Shown here one piece after another: positions 53,592 through 63,018 of a stretch of DNA of 64,000 nucleotides (positions are counted from its first letter, which is position 1; every line of letters begins with the position of its first letter). The DNA is from Gluconobacter kondonii (GTDB lineage Bacteria > Pseudomonadota > Alphaproteobacteria > Acetobacterales > Acetobacteraceae): assembly GCF_002723995.1 (NCBI RefSeq), contig NZ_BEWP01000001.1, forward strand, positions 186,001 through 250,000, read 5' to 3'. Under the pieces are notes generated by a model. The model was not told the DNA's origin, did not search any database, and was given only the letters and a program-made list of their open reading frames with translations. The translations under genes were made by a program, and so were the position numbers.

Positions 53592-54797
53592 TCAGACAAA
53601 GAGTCCCGCAATGACCGCGCTCATCGCATTGGACAGCGTTCCCGCCACAACAGCCCGCACGGCAAGCGATGCCACATCCGTCCGCCGACGCGGCTCGGCA
53701 CTTCCGAAAGCACCAATCAGAATGCCGATCGTCGAAATATTCGCAAATCCACACAGGGCAAAGGACAGGATCGTAATCGTCCGCTGCGACAACGCATGAG
53801 CATGGATCAGCGGCGACAGATTCACATAGGCCACGAACTCATTGAACGCGATTTTCTGTCCCAGCAGTCCTCCCGCCACGACACACTCGCTCCACGGCAC
53901 GCCAAGCAACCAGGCAAACGGCGCAAATACCATCCCCAGAATCCACGACAGCGACAGCCCGAACGCACCGAGAAGCCCGTTCGCCAACGCAATCAGCCCC
54001 ACGAAGGCAATCAGGACAGACCCCACCGCCACCGCGATCTTCGCACCGTTCATCGCGCCGTCGGCAATGGCCTCGAACATGCTGTGATGCCCGTGATCCG
54101 CCCCCGCAATCTGAGCGTCAGACCGGCGCGGCCCCGGAAACAGGATCCGTGAAAACAGCAACCCGCCCGGGATGGCCATGAAAGACGCCGCCAGCAGGTT
54201 CTCCATCGGCACACCCAGCGACGCATATCCGGCCAGCACCGACCCCGCGATGGACGACGTTCCGCTACACAGAACCGTCGCCAGTTCCCCCTCCGACATT
54301 TCCGCCAGACAGGTCTGAAGCGCGATCGGTATCTCGCTCTGTCCTAGAAAGATCGTGAGCACCGCTGCAAACGATTCCAGCCCCGTCGTTCCCAGGATCC
54401 GCGAGAGCGCTCCACCAATCAGCTTCGAGAGGAACTGCAACACGCCCCAATGCTGTAAAAGCCCGAGAAGTGCAGCGACATAGACGATCTCCGGGAGCAC
54501 CTTCAGCGCAAAGACGAAGCCGCCATTGCCGAACAATCCATCCATTTTCGGGCCAACAAGACCACCAAACAGAAACGCACTGCCCACATCCCCGAAGGAT
54601 AGAACCTTCGTCACCGCATCGGACACGACATGCAGTCCATGCGCGCCTACCGGAATCCACAGCACGACCGCCGCAATCAGCACCTGCAAGAGCAACGCCC
54701 GGCCCACCAGCGCCCAGTCGATGGCCCGGCGGTTGGTGGACAGGAGCGCCCCCAGAAACAGAAGCCCGGCCATGCCGAAAAGGACGCGCAGGATCAC
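53592..54797 (-). CDS. NupC/CNT family concentrative nucleoside transporter
   Basis: A 401-residue membrane transporter with about ten helices. Typical features are VFALKVLPEIVYVAALLG, GTTGLESFAAVLTIFLGQSE (about residues 135-155) with the substrate motif GQSE, and the later NEFVAYVNLSPL. It probably takes up nucleosides with H+ or Na+. The region PRRSDAQIAGADHGH is a hydrophilic loop between helices. It is upstream of sodC on the same strand and divergent from the glutathione peroxidase gene. Confidence 0.93.
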   Translation of the reverse strand: MILRVLFGMAGLLFLGALLSTNRRAIDWALVGRALLLQVLIAAVVLWIPVGAHGLHVVSDAVTKVLSFGDVGSAFLFGGLVGPKMDGLFGNGGFVFALKVLPEIVYVAALLGLLQHWGVLQFLSKLIGGALSRILGTTGLESFAAVLTIFLGQSEIPIALQTCLAEMSEGELATVLCSGTSSIAGSVLAGYASLGVPMENLLAASFMAIPGGLLFSRILFPGPRRSDAQIAGADHGHHSMFEAIADGAMNGAKIAVAVGSVLIAFVGLIALANGLLGAFGLSLSWILGMVFAPFAWLLGVPWSECVVAGGLLGQKIAFNEFVAYVNLSPLIHAHALSQRTITILSFALCGFANISTIGILIGAFGSAEPRRRTDVASLAVRAVVAGTLSNAMSAVIAGLFV

Positions 54798-54944
54798 TCA
54801 GGCAAACTCCTCATGAAAAACAGGTAGAACTGAACCTGAAACGACCCGAACCTGTCCATCATGTCACGTTCTGTCCACCCCTCCTCTCTCGCCTGCACGC
54901 GCCTGACCCGCTAGGATGCCGCCCGACTGATAGGGAAACGCCCC

Positions 54945-55439
54945 ATGACCTGTGCCTATGATTTCAGCCTCCCCGGCCTGTCCGGCGATATGATCGACCT
55001 TTCGGCCTATCGCGGACGACCACTGCTGATTGTCAACACGGCCTCACAATGCGGCTTCACCCCGCAATATGAAGACCTCCAGCATGTCTGGTCCCGTTAT
55101 GGCCGTGACACTTCGGATGGTCTGATGGTCATTGGTATTCCGTCAAACGATTTCGGCGAGCAGGAACCCGGCTCTGCGGCAGATATCAAGACTTTCTGTT
55201 ACCGCAATTACGGCGTCTCTTTTCCCATGACAGCCAAACAGCATGTCCGCGGCCCTGAAATTACGCCGATTTTTCAGTGGCTTGATAAGCAGGGCGGCTT
55301 CCTCGCCCGCCCACGCTGGAATTTCTACAAATACCTGATCGACCGCGACGGCAATCTTGCGAACTGGTTCACCCCGCTGGCCAAACCGGCCTCCAACCGG
55401 GTCGAGGAAGCCATCCGCAGGGTTATTCTGAGCAACTGA
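54945..55439 (+). CDS. Glutathione peroxidase family protein
   Basis: A 164-residue thiol peroxidase of the GPx family. The catalytic Cys lies in NTASQCGFTPQY (position about 36); the tetrad partners are in the Gln region (NDFGEQEPG) and the Trp-Asn segment RWNFYKYLIDRDG. Such bacterial GPx usually use thioredoxin. There is no signal peptide, so it is cytosolic. It lies beside sodC and the nucleoside transporter. A small membrane protein gene follows 106 bases later. Confidence 0.95.
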   Translation: MTCAYDFSLPGLSGDMIDLSAYRGRPLLIVNTASQCGFTPQYEDLQHVWSRYGRDTSDGLMVIGIPSNDFGEQEPGSAADIKTFCYRNYGVSFPMTAKQHVRGPEITPIFQWLDKQGGFLARPRWNFYKYLIDRDGNLANWFTPLAKPASNRVEEAIRRVILSN

Positions 55440-55545
55440 CGGGCCGCTCTCACACAGGAGAGATGTGGGCTATCGTCTTTTTTCCTTGAATATCCGTATC
55501 GAAATCCGTCACAGTTCAAGTCAGAAATGTGACAGGAGATTCGTT

Positions 55546-55791
55546 ATGAAGGACTCAGTACTCCGTCCGATCCTGCCTCTTCTGGTGGTTGCGGCTCTTG
55601 GCGCTCTGACCCCGGCCGTGGCCCATCACGTCACGACTTTCCTCGGCCTGTCCGGCATTTTCTGGGCCAGCGCCATGCTGATGCTGGAAGTCACACTTCT
55701 TTGCATCGGTCTTGCTGCCGTACGCCCCAGCATGGGCCAGTCGCAGCGCAGCAGCACGACCCCGTACAACCGCGAAACGATCCTGCGCTGA
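55546..55791 (+). CDS. Small two-helix membrane protein, unknown
   Basis: An 81-residue protein with two hydrophobic segments (about residues 8-25 and 36-61) and a polar C-terminal tail (RPSMGQSQRSSTTPYN). I do not recognise it. A good Shine-Dalgarno, CAGGAG, precedes the ATG at 55546; the frame opens upstream but the extension looks non-coding. It sits between the glutathione peroxidase and murJ genes, on the same strand. Confidence 0.7.
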   Translation: MKDSVLRPILPLLVVAALGALTPAVAHHVTTFLGLSGIFWASAMLMLEVTLLCIGLAAVRPSMGQSQRSSTTPYNRETILR

Positions 55792-55867
55792 GGCCAATCC
55801 GCCACGGCGTGTTTTTCCTGTCACGGAGCATATGTTGCGGCGCTGAATGATAGGCTAGGATCAGGAA

Positions 55868-57424
55868 ATGCTTCGCAATTTCCTGACAGTCGGCAGTTGG
55901 ACCATGCTTTCGCGTGTCCTCGGCCTCGTTCGTGACCAGCTTCTCGCCGCGTTCCTTGGTGCCGGCCCCGTTCAGGATGCCTACCTGATCGCGCTGCGGC
56001 TGCCCAACATGTTCCGGCGTCTTTTCGGCGAAGGCGCGTTCAACGCTGCGTTCGTGCCGATGTTCACCGAGCGTTACGAAACAAAAGGCCCGCAGCCCGC
56101 TTTACGCTTCGCCGGTCAGGCGCTTTCCGGTCTGATGCTGTGGCTTGCTCTGCTGACGATCCTCGCCGAAATCTTCATGCCTCTGGTTGTGAGCTTCATC
56201 GGTTCGGGCCTCACCGGAACCCGTTTCGAAATCGCGGTACATCTGTCGCGAATCACGTTTCCCTACATGCTGCTGATCTGCGGCGCGGCTCTCGTCTCGG
56301 GCATTCTCAACGGGCTTGGGAAATTCACCGCCGCAGCCGCCGCATACGTCACCTTCAACATCATCGGCATCGCGGCGATTCTCCTCGGCGCTCTGGTCTG
56401 GCATAATACGGCCGTTGTGAGCGCCTGGGGCGTGACGCTCTCAGGTATCGTGCAGTTTGGCGCTCTCTACTGGGCCGCCCATCGCGCAGGCATGGGGCCA
56501 CATCTGACATGGCCCAGCCTGTCGGCAGACATGCGGGCGCTTTTGCGCCGCATGGGACCGGGCCTTGTCGGCTCCGGCGTCACCCAGATCAATCTGACTG
56601 TGGACATGATCATCGCAACCCACCTGCCTGTGGGAACACCTTCGATCCTGTATTTCGCGGACCGTATCAACCAGCTTCCCCTCGGCGTTCTGGGCTCGGC
56701 GGCGGGAACAGCCCTCCTGCCGCTCTTGACCCGCCATATCGCCAACAACGACCGTGCCGCCGTCCATTCCAGCGTCAACCGCGCCATCGACTACACGCTG
56801 CTGCTGACCCTGCCCGCGATGATTGGCATGATCGTCCTCGCCTTCCCCATCATGGCCGCTCTTTTCAGCTACGGCCATTTCACCGTCGCGGATGCTCTCC
56901 TTTCCGGCCAGTGCCTTCAGGCTTATGCGCTCGGCCTGCCGGCCTTCGTCCTCATCAAGGTTCTCTCCCCGGCCTTTTTCGCGGAAGGCGACACCGTCAC
57001 ACCCGTCCGTATCGGTTTCTTCACACTGGGGCTGAACCTTGTCCTCAACCTCCTGCTGTATCGCCCGCTGGGTCATATTGGGCCGCCGCTGGCCAGCACA
57101 ATTGCCGCTTTTGCCAACTGCACCCTCCTCGCCATCATCCTGCATCGGCGCGGACTGTTCATCGCGGACCCGCTCCTCAAAGGCCGCGCCCTGCGAATTA
57201 CGGGAGCCGCCATCATGATGGCACTCTGGGTTGCGGCCTCAGAAAAACTCGCAGCGCCCGACCTGCCTTCCTGGCATGGCGTGTGGCGCTTCAGCATGCT
57301 CATGGCTCTGATCCTCTTCGGCATGCTGGTCTATGTCATGACGCTCGATGCCTTGAAGGTGGTGCGCCTGCGTGACGTCGCCGTGGCTTTCCAGTCACGC
57401 CTGAACCGCAGACGCACCCGTTGA
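55868..57424 (+). CDS. murJ: Lipid II flippase MurJ
   Basis: A 518-residue MVN-family protein with about 14 helices, needed to flip lipid II across the inner membrane for peptidoglycan synthesis. The start RNFLTVGSWTMLSRVLGLVRD and the segment RLPNMFRRLFGEGAFNAAFVP are diagnostic. PVGTPSILYFADRINQLPLGVLG follows in the middle. It is the first gene of murJ-mutS-glnD, an order common in Alphaproteobacteria. Ribosome site AGGA precedes the ATG. Confidence 0.97.
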   Translation: MLRNFLTVGSWTMLSRVLGLVRDQLLAAFLGAGPVQDAYLIALRLPNMFRRLFGEGAFNAAFVPMFTERYETKGPQPALRFAGQALSGLMLWLALLTILAEIFMPLVVSFIGSGLTGTRFEIAVHLSRITFPYMLLICGAALVSGILNGLGKFTAAAAAYVTFNIIGIAAILLGALVWHNTAVVSAWGVTLSGIVQFGALYWAAHRAGMGPHLTWPSLSADMRALLRRMGPGLVGSGVTQINLTVDMIIATHLPVGTPSILYFADRINQLPLGVLGSAAGTALLPLLTRHIANNDRAAVHSSVNRAIDYTLLLTLPAMIGMIVLAFPIMAALFSYGHFTVADALLSGQCLQAYALGLPAFVLIKVLSPAFFAEGDTVTPVRIGFFTLGLNLVLNLLLYRPLGHIGPPLASTIAAFANCTLLAIILHRRGLFIADPLLKGRALRITGAAIMMALWVAASEKLAAPDLPSWHGVWRFSMLMALILFGMLVYVMTLDALKVVRLRDVAVAFQSRLNRRRTR

Positions 57425-57529
57425 CCCTGCCCTACCGGTTCACACATCGGCAGGAAGACGGTATTGCCAAGGCACTGTTTTCCCCTTCCCCGACCTGACA
57501 ACCCGGAGACCGGACCCATCGGCACTTTC

Positions 57530-60172
57530 ATGCCCCTGCCTACCGCCGAAAACGCCAGCCCCGCGATGGCCCAGTGGTTCGATCTCAAACACCGCGAACC
57601 CGATGCCCTGCTGTTTTTCCGCATGGGCGATTTCTACGAGTTGTTCTTTGCCGACGCACAGGCCGCCGCCATGGCGCTCGACATCGCACTGACAGCCCGC
57701 GGCACGCATCAGGGCGAGCCGATCCCCATGTGTGGCGTCCCGGTCGCGGCCGCCCCGGCCTATCTCTCGCGGCTGATCCGCCGCGGCTTTCGCGTTGCCG
57801 TCGCCGAACAGACGCAGACACCACCCAAAAAAGGCGAAAAACCCCAGAAAGGCCCGCTCGCCCGTGCCATCGTTCGCGTCGTCACCCCCGGCACCCTGAC
57901 CGAAGACGAACTGCTCGAAGCCGGACGTGCCAATCTCTTGCTCGCCCTCGCCCGCAGCCCTGAAAAACGCGCAAAAACGATCGGCGCGGCCTGGATCGAT
58001 ATTTCCACTGGCGCCTTCGAAACGGCTTCGGTCAGCGATGCCGCTTTGCCGGAACTTCTGGCAAGGCTGGACCCCGCCGAAATCCTGTCCGAACCGGACC
58101 TGCTTGCCCCCGACTATGCGAGCCGACTAGCCCCCGTGGCCGTCCCGCCCACGCTCGACAGCGCCCGCACCCTCGTCGCCCGCGCCTATGGCGTGGCGCA
58201 GATCGACGCCCTGGGAGACTTCCCGCCCGAACAGGCCGTCGCCTGCGCCATCGCGCTGAACTACGTCCAGCGCAGTCAGGCCGGAGCGCTCCCGCGCCTC
58301 TCCCGCCCTATTCCGCAAGGCACGGACGGTGTGCTGGGCATTGATCCCGCCACCCGCGCCAGTCTCGATATTCTCCGCACCCGTGACGGCGAAACGAAAC
58401 ACAGCCTTCTCGGCGCTGTCACCCGCACCGCTACAGCCGCAGGTTCGCGTCTTCTGGCCCAGTGGCTCGCTTCTCCGCTGACGGATGCCACCGCCATCAC
58501 GGATCGACAGAACGGCTGGCTGTGGCTTCAGTCCATTCCCGGCCTGTCCAGTGCGTTAGGCGACATTCTGCGCCGCACGCCGGACCCTGCCCGTGCCCTT
58601 GGCCGCATCTCCGCTGGGCGTGGGCAGCCGCGCGATCTCGCCGCCATCCGCGACACACTGATCGCCGCCAACGACATAACGGCCCTGTTCCAGCCCGTTT
58701 GCGACGCCTCTACGCCCACCCTGATCCGCACGCTCACCGCTGGTCTGTACGGCCGCGCCGACACTCTGCTGGAGCAACTTCAGGCTGCTGTCGCCGAAAC
58801 CCTTCCCGCCCGTATCGAAGACGGCGGTTTCATCGCACCCGGCTACAATGCGGAGTTGGACCGTTATCGTGGCCTGCGTGACGAAAGCCGCCGCATCATC
58901 GCCGCCATGCAGGGCGAATTGTCTGAAAAATTCGGCGTCACGACGCTGAAGATCAAACACCACGCCCAGCTTGGTTACGTCATCGAAGTCCCGTCCGCGG
59001 CGGGCACGAAACTGCGCGACAACCCCGAACTCTCGTTCCGCCAAGGGACTGCCAGTCTCGCCCGCTTCTCCACCGAAGAGCTTGCCGGTCTGGATCGTGC
59101 GATCCTCGAAGCCGCCGACAGAGCCTCTGCGCTGGAACGCCGTATCTTCGCCGAACTCTGCGCCCGCATTCTCCAAACCCCGGCGCTTGACGAAGTGGCG
59201 GAGTTCCTCGCCCTTGCCGACGTGTTGCGCTCCTGCGGCCTGCTTGCAGAAGGCGGCTCATGGTGTCGCCCCGTCGTCACGGACGGCACGGAATTTGCGC
59301 TCGTTGCCTGCCGACATCCGGTTGTGGAAGCTGCACTGGTCGAGTCGGGAAGCGCGGATGCCCGCTTCATCCCCAATGACTGCGCCCTGCCCCCCGAACA
59401 CCGCGCCATGTTGCTGACGGGTCCGAACATGGCGGGTAAATCGACCTTCCTGCGCCAGACCGCGCTGGCCGTGATTCTCGCGCAGGCGGGGTTGCCTGTC
59501 CCGGCAAAATCCGCGCAGATCGGTGTCGTGGACCGTTTGTTCTCCCGCGTTGGCGGAGCGGATGATCTTGCCCGGGGCCGCTCCACCTTCATGGTCGAAA
59601 TGACCGAGACGGCCGCGATTCTCAATCAGGCCGGACCAAAATCGCTTGTGGTCGTGGACGAAATCGGACGAGGCACCGCAACCCTCGACGGATTGTCCAT
59701 CGCATGGGCTACACTCGAAGCCCTGCACACACAGCTTGGCTCGCGGACAATCTTTGCCACACATTTCCATGAACTCGGCGCGCTGACCGACTTCCTGCCC
59801 CGCCTCGCGCCTTACACGATGGCCGTGAAGGAATGGCGCGGCGAGGTTATCTTCCAGCACGAGGTCCGCCCCGGGGCCGCCCGCAAGAGCTGGGGCCTGC
59901 ATGTCGCAAAACTGGCCGGAATCCCGGCCTCCGTCATCAACCGTGCCAGCCGTCTTCTGACTCAGTTCGAGCGCGAACAGGCTGATTCCCGCTCGTCTCT
60001 GCCGCTCTTTGAAGCGGTTGCGGAGCCAGAGTCGGCGGAGGCTGCCACACCTCCCGCACCCACTCCGCTGGAGGACGCACTCCGCGCCCTGAACCCCGAC
60101 GATCTCTCTCCCCGGGACGCGCTGGATGCGTTATACTCTTTGAAACGCCTTGCCTCAGGAAACGGCACTTGA
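57530..60172 (+). CDS. mutS: DNA mismatch repair protein MutS
   Basis: An 880-residue mismatch sensor. N-terminal mismatch-binding domain contains FFRMGDFYELFFADA (F-x-E motif, about residues 32-40). The connector, lever (LDRYRGLRDESRRIIAAMQ) and clamp follow; Walker A is GPNMAGKSTFLRQTA (about 632), then STFMVEM and DEIGRGTATLDGLS. A C-terminal helix-turn-helix ends the protein. A TTG at 57464 would add 22 residues; the ATG at 57530 fits the family start PLPTAENASPAMAQ. It lies 105 bases after murJ and overlaps glnD by 4 bases. Confidence 0.97.
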   Translation: MPLPTAENASPAMAQWFDLKHREPDALLFFRMGDFYELFFADAQAAAMALDIALTARGTHQGEPIPMCGVPVAAAPAYLSRLIRRGFRVAVAEQTQTPPKKGEKPQKGPLARAIVRVVTPGTLTEDELLEAGRANLLLALARSPEKRAKTIGAAWIDISTGAFETASVSDAALPELLARLDPAEILSEPDLLAPDYASRLAPVAVPPTLDSARTLVARAYGVAQIDALGDFPPEQAVACAIALNYVQRSQAGALPRLSRPIPQGTDGVLGIDPATRASLDILRTRDGETKHSLLGAVTRTATAAGSRLLAQWLASPLTDATAITDRQNGWLWLQSIPGLSSALGDILRRTPDPARALGRISAGRGQPRDLAAIRDTLIAANDITALFQPVCDASTPTLIRTLTAGLYGRADTLLEQLQAAVAETLPARIEDGGFIAPGYNAELDRYRGLRDESRRIIAAMQGELSEKFGVTTLKIKHHAQLGYVIEVPSAAGTKLRDNPELSFRQGTASLARFSTEELAGLDRAILEAADRASALERRIFAELCARILQTPALDEVAEFLALADVLRSCGLLAEGGSWCRPVVTDGTEFALVACRHPVVEAALVESGSADARFIPNDCALPPEHRAMLLTGPNMAGKSTFLRQTALAVILAQAGLPVPAKSAQIGVVDRLFSRVGGADDLARGRSTFMVEMTETAAILNQAGPKSLVVVDEIGRGTATLDGLSIAWATLEALHTQLGSRTIFATHFHELGALTDFLPRLAPYTMAVKEWRGEVIFQHEVRPGAARKSWGLHVAKLAGIPASVINRASRLLTQFEREQADSRSSLPLFEAVAEPESAEAATPPAPTPLEDALRALNPDDLSPRDALDALYSLKRLASGNGT

Positions 60173-63018
60173 AAGAAAACTCTTTCTGGGGCGAAACTCT
60201 CCCTCTTTCCTTCGCTGACGATACGGATAAGCCCCTGTCTGACCGAACCGCCCCCCTCCCGTATGACCCGGCCTCCTCCCTGCAGAGCGCTCTCGATACG
60301 GCTGCGGAACAGGGCCAGACAAGCCGCGAAGCCGTGCTTTCGATCCTGCGGCGGCATCTCGGCAGCGGAAACGCTTCCGTCCGCTATCAGTTTGAAAAGC
60401 GCCGGATCTCAGGAATCGATGCCGCCCGTGCGCTCGCCCATCAGGCCGATGACATGGTCTGCGCTCTGGCCGATCTCGCTGCGCAGAAACACGACGCTCC
60501 CGGCGAAACGCTCTGCCTTTGCGCCACTGGTGGCTATGGTGCGGGCCTGCTTGCCCCCTTCAGCGATATCGACATCCTGTTCCTGATACCTGGCGATCCC
60601 TCCGCGGCCATGACGGCCCGGATCGAGTTTATTCTCTACGCCTTGTGGGATCTCGGCCTGCGCGTTGGCCACGCCACGCGCTCCATCGCCGAATGCGTCC
60701 GCGACGCCGATACCGATCTGACGATCCGCACCGCCCTGCTGGACCTGCGTTTCCTCCACGGTGACCGCGCCCTCGCCCGCAATCTGCGATGCGCTCTGGG
60801 CGCTGACCTCCAAAACGATCGTCTGTGCGACTTCGTCATGGGCAAGATCGGCGAGCGTGAGCAGCGTCACCACCGCTTCGGCGACAACCCCTACATGGTC
60901 GAACCTAACATCAAGGAAGGTCGCGGCGGACTGCGGGACCTGCAAACCCTGAACTGGATGGGCCGTGCCGCTCTCGGTTGCGCCGTCTCGACCCCCGAAC
61001 ATAATGGTTGCCCTGCCGAAGCCCCCCAGACGCCGTCTTTCGCGTCTTTCGGCCTGCTGACAGAGCGTGAAGCCCATCGCGCCCGACGCTCATGGGACTT
61101 CCTGTGGACGGTTCGTCTGCATCTGCACTACATCACCGGCCGCGCGGAAGAACGCCTGACCTTCGATGTCCAGCCTGTCATCGGCGGACGCATGGGGTAT
61201 GCAACACACGGCCGTCAGCGCGGTGTTGAACGCTTCATGCGGCATTACTTCCTGACTGCCCGCGACGTCATGCGCCTGACCAGCGTATTGCAGCCTGTCG
61301 TGCTGATGCATCTTCAGGATCAGACCACCGGCGAGCCGCCCAAAATCGTTCCCGGACCCGAAGAGTTCCAGACCGTCGCCGGACGCATCTGTCCGATCGA
61401 GCCCGTCACTTTCGCAGACGAGCCCCGCGAGATGTTTCGCCTGCTCGATTGCGGGCGTCGTCACGACCTGCCGCTGCATCCCATCGCGATGCAGCAGATC
61501 ATCCGCAACGAGCGCCATGCCGTGACCCTGCGTGACGATCCCGAGACTGCAAAAATCTTTCTAGACCTGCTCTGCGAGCCGAGTGCGGACGACACGAAAG
61601 CCGTTCCGTTCTGGCTCCCGATCCTGAACGAAACCGGCCTTCTCGGCCGTCTCCTGCCGGACTGGTCCCGCGTTGTCGGGCAGATGCAGTTCGACAGCTA
61701 TCATATCTATACAGTCGATGAGCATATCGTCGAAGCCGTTCGCATGATGGGTCAGATCGAAGCCGGTCGCATGGCGGACGAAATCCCGCTGGCCTATACA
61801 CTGGCCAGCGATCTCCGCTCCCGCCGTGCACTCTACGTCGCGGTTCTGCTGCACGATATTGGCAAGGGACGCGGCGGCGATCATTCCGAAATCGGGGCCG
61901 ATCTTGCGTTGACGATCTGTCCGCAGCTCGGGCTTGACCCCGAAGAAACCGACACCGTCTCCTGGCTGGTCCTGCATCACCTCCTGCTTTCCCAGACCGC
62001 CTTCACCCGCGACATCGACGACCCACGCACGATTCTCGACCTCGCCGACACCATCCAGTCTCCCGAACGTCTGCGCTTGCTGCTTCTGCTGACCATCGCC
62101 GACATGCGCGCTGTCAGCCCGAAGGTCTGGAACGCCTGGAAAGCCACGCTTCTGCGCGAACTTTTCTCCCGCGTCGCCGAGGTTTTGGAAGGCGGACTGG
62201 CCGCCACCGAGCGCGACAGCCGCGTCAACCATGCCCGCGACCTCGCCCGGGATGGCCTCACTGGCACGCTGCCTGAAAGCAGCATCGAACGCTTTCTGGA
62301 ACTCGGCTATCCGAGCTACTGGCTTGGCTTCGACACCGATACCCAGATGCGCCACGCCCGCATGGTCCACGATTCGGACCGATATCGCTCTCCTGTGACG
62401 GTCGAAGCCTTCCCGATCCCCGAACGCGGCGTTACCGAACTCACCGTCCTCTGCGCCGATCATCCGGGGCTGTTCTCACAAATTGCGGGGGCTCTCGCGG
62501 TCGCCGGGGCCTCCATCGTGGACGCCCGTATTCACACGCTGAGCGACGGCATGGCGCTCGACACATTCTGGGTGCAGGACGGCGAAGGTTGCTCCTTCGA
62601 GGAGCCTCACCAACTCGGGCGCCTCAACCGTCTCGTGGAACAGGCGCTTTCGGGCCGCCTCGACATCCGCAAGGGCATTGAAGACGCCAGCCATCACAGC
62701 ACCTCGCGCCGGATGCGCGCCATTCACGTCCCGCCCCGCGTCGTCATCGACAACACGGCTTCGGACCGTCATACCGTCATCGAGGTCAACGGGCGCGACC
62801 GCCCCGGCCTACTGCACGACATCACATCAACGCTTAGCAGCCAGTCCCTCCAGATTTCCTCGGCCCATATTACGACCTACGGCATGCGCGCCGTGGACGT
62901 CTTCTATGTGCGGGACCTGTTGGGCCTGAAAATCACCGATCCGGTCCGCCTTGCCCGTCTGCGCGAAACCCTGCTGGCGTCCCTCACAAGCCCTCCGGTC
63001 ACCACTCACGCAAACTGA
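60169..63018 (+). CDS. glnD: Bifunctional [protein-PII] uridylyltransferase/uridylyl-removing enzyme
   Basis: A 949-residue nitrogen sensor that adds UMP to PII when glutamine is low and removes it when high. The nucleotidyltransferase motif is GGYGAGLLAPFSDIDILF (about residues 122-139), the HD domain reads LLHDIGKGRGGDHSEIG (about 562-578), and two ACT domains lie near the C-terminus (TVLCADHPGLFSQIAGAL and EVNGRDRPGLLHDITS). TTG start overlaps the mutS stop (TTGA); AGGAAAC lies upstream. The N-terminal 40 residues are not conserved. Its stop overlaps the next gene on the other strand by 20 bases. Confidence 0.97.
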   Translation: MKENSFWGETLPLSFADDTDKPLSDRTAPLPYDPASSLQSALDTAAEQGQTSREAVLSILRRHLGSGNASVRYQFEKRRISGIDAARALAHQADDMVCALADLAAQKHDAPGETLCLCATGGYGAGLLAPFSDIDILFLIPGDPSAAMTARIEFILYALWDLGLRVGHATRSIAECVRDADTDLTIRTALLDLRFLHGDRALARNLRCALGADLQNDRLCDFVMGKIGEREQRHHRFGDNPYMVEPNIKEGRGGLRDLQTLNWMGRAALGCAVSTPEHNGCPAEAPQTPSFASFGLLTEREAHRARRSWDFLWTVRLHLHYITGRAEERLTFDVQPVIGGRMGYATHGRQRGVERFMRHYFLTARDVMRLTSVLQPVVLMHLQDQTTGEPPKIVPGPEEFQTVAGRICPIEPVTFADEPREMFRLLDCGRRHDLPLHPIAMQQIIRNERHAVTLRDDPETAKIFLDLLCEPSADDTKAVPFWLPILNETGLLGRLLPDWSRVVGQMQFDSYHIYTVDEHIVEAVRMMGQIEAGRMADEIPLAYTLASDLRSRRALYVAVLLHDIGKGRGGDHSEIGADLALTICPQLGLDPEETDTVSWLVLHHLLLSQTAFTRDIDDPRTILDLADTIQSPERLRLLLLLTIADMRAVSPKVWNAWKATLLRELFSRVAEVLEGGLAATERDSRVNHARDLARDGLTGTLPESSIERFLELGYPSYWLGFDTDTQMRHARMVHDSDRYRSPVTVEAFPIPERGVTELTVLCADHPGLFSQIAGALAVAGASIVDARIHTLSDGMALDTFWVQDGEGCSFEEPHQLGRLNRLVEQALSGRLDIRKGIEDASHHSTSRRMRAIHVPPRVVIDNTASDRHTVIEVNGRDRPGLLHDITSTLSSQSLQISSAHITTYGMRAVDVFYVRDLLGLKITDPVRLARLRETLLASLTSPPVTTHAN

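Noticed and set aside
55440-55490. Possible terminator after the glutathione peroxidase gene
   Set aside because: CTCTC and GAGAG form a short 5-base stem, and the T-run is about 25 bases away, so it does not qualify.
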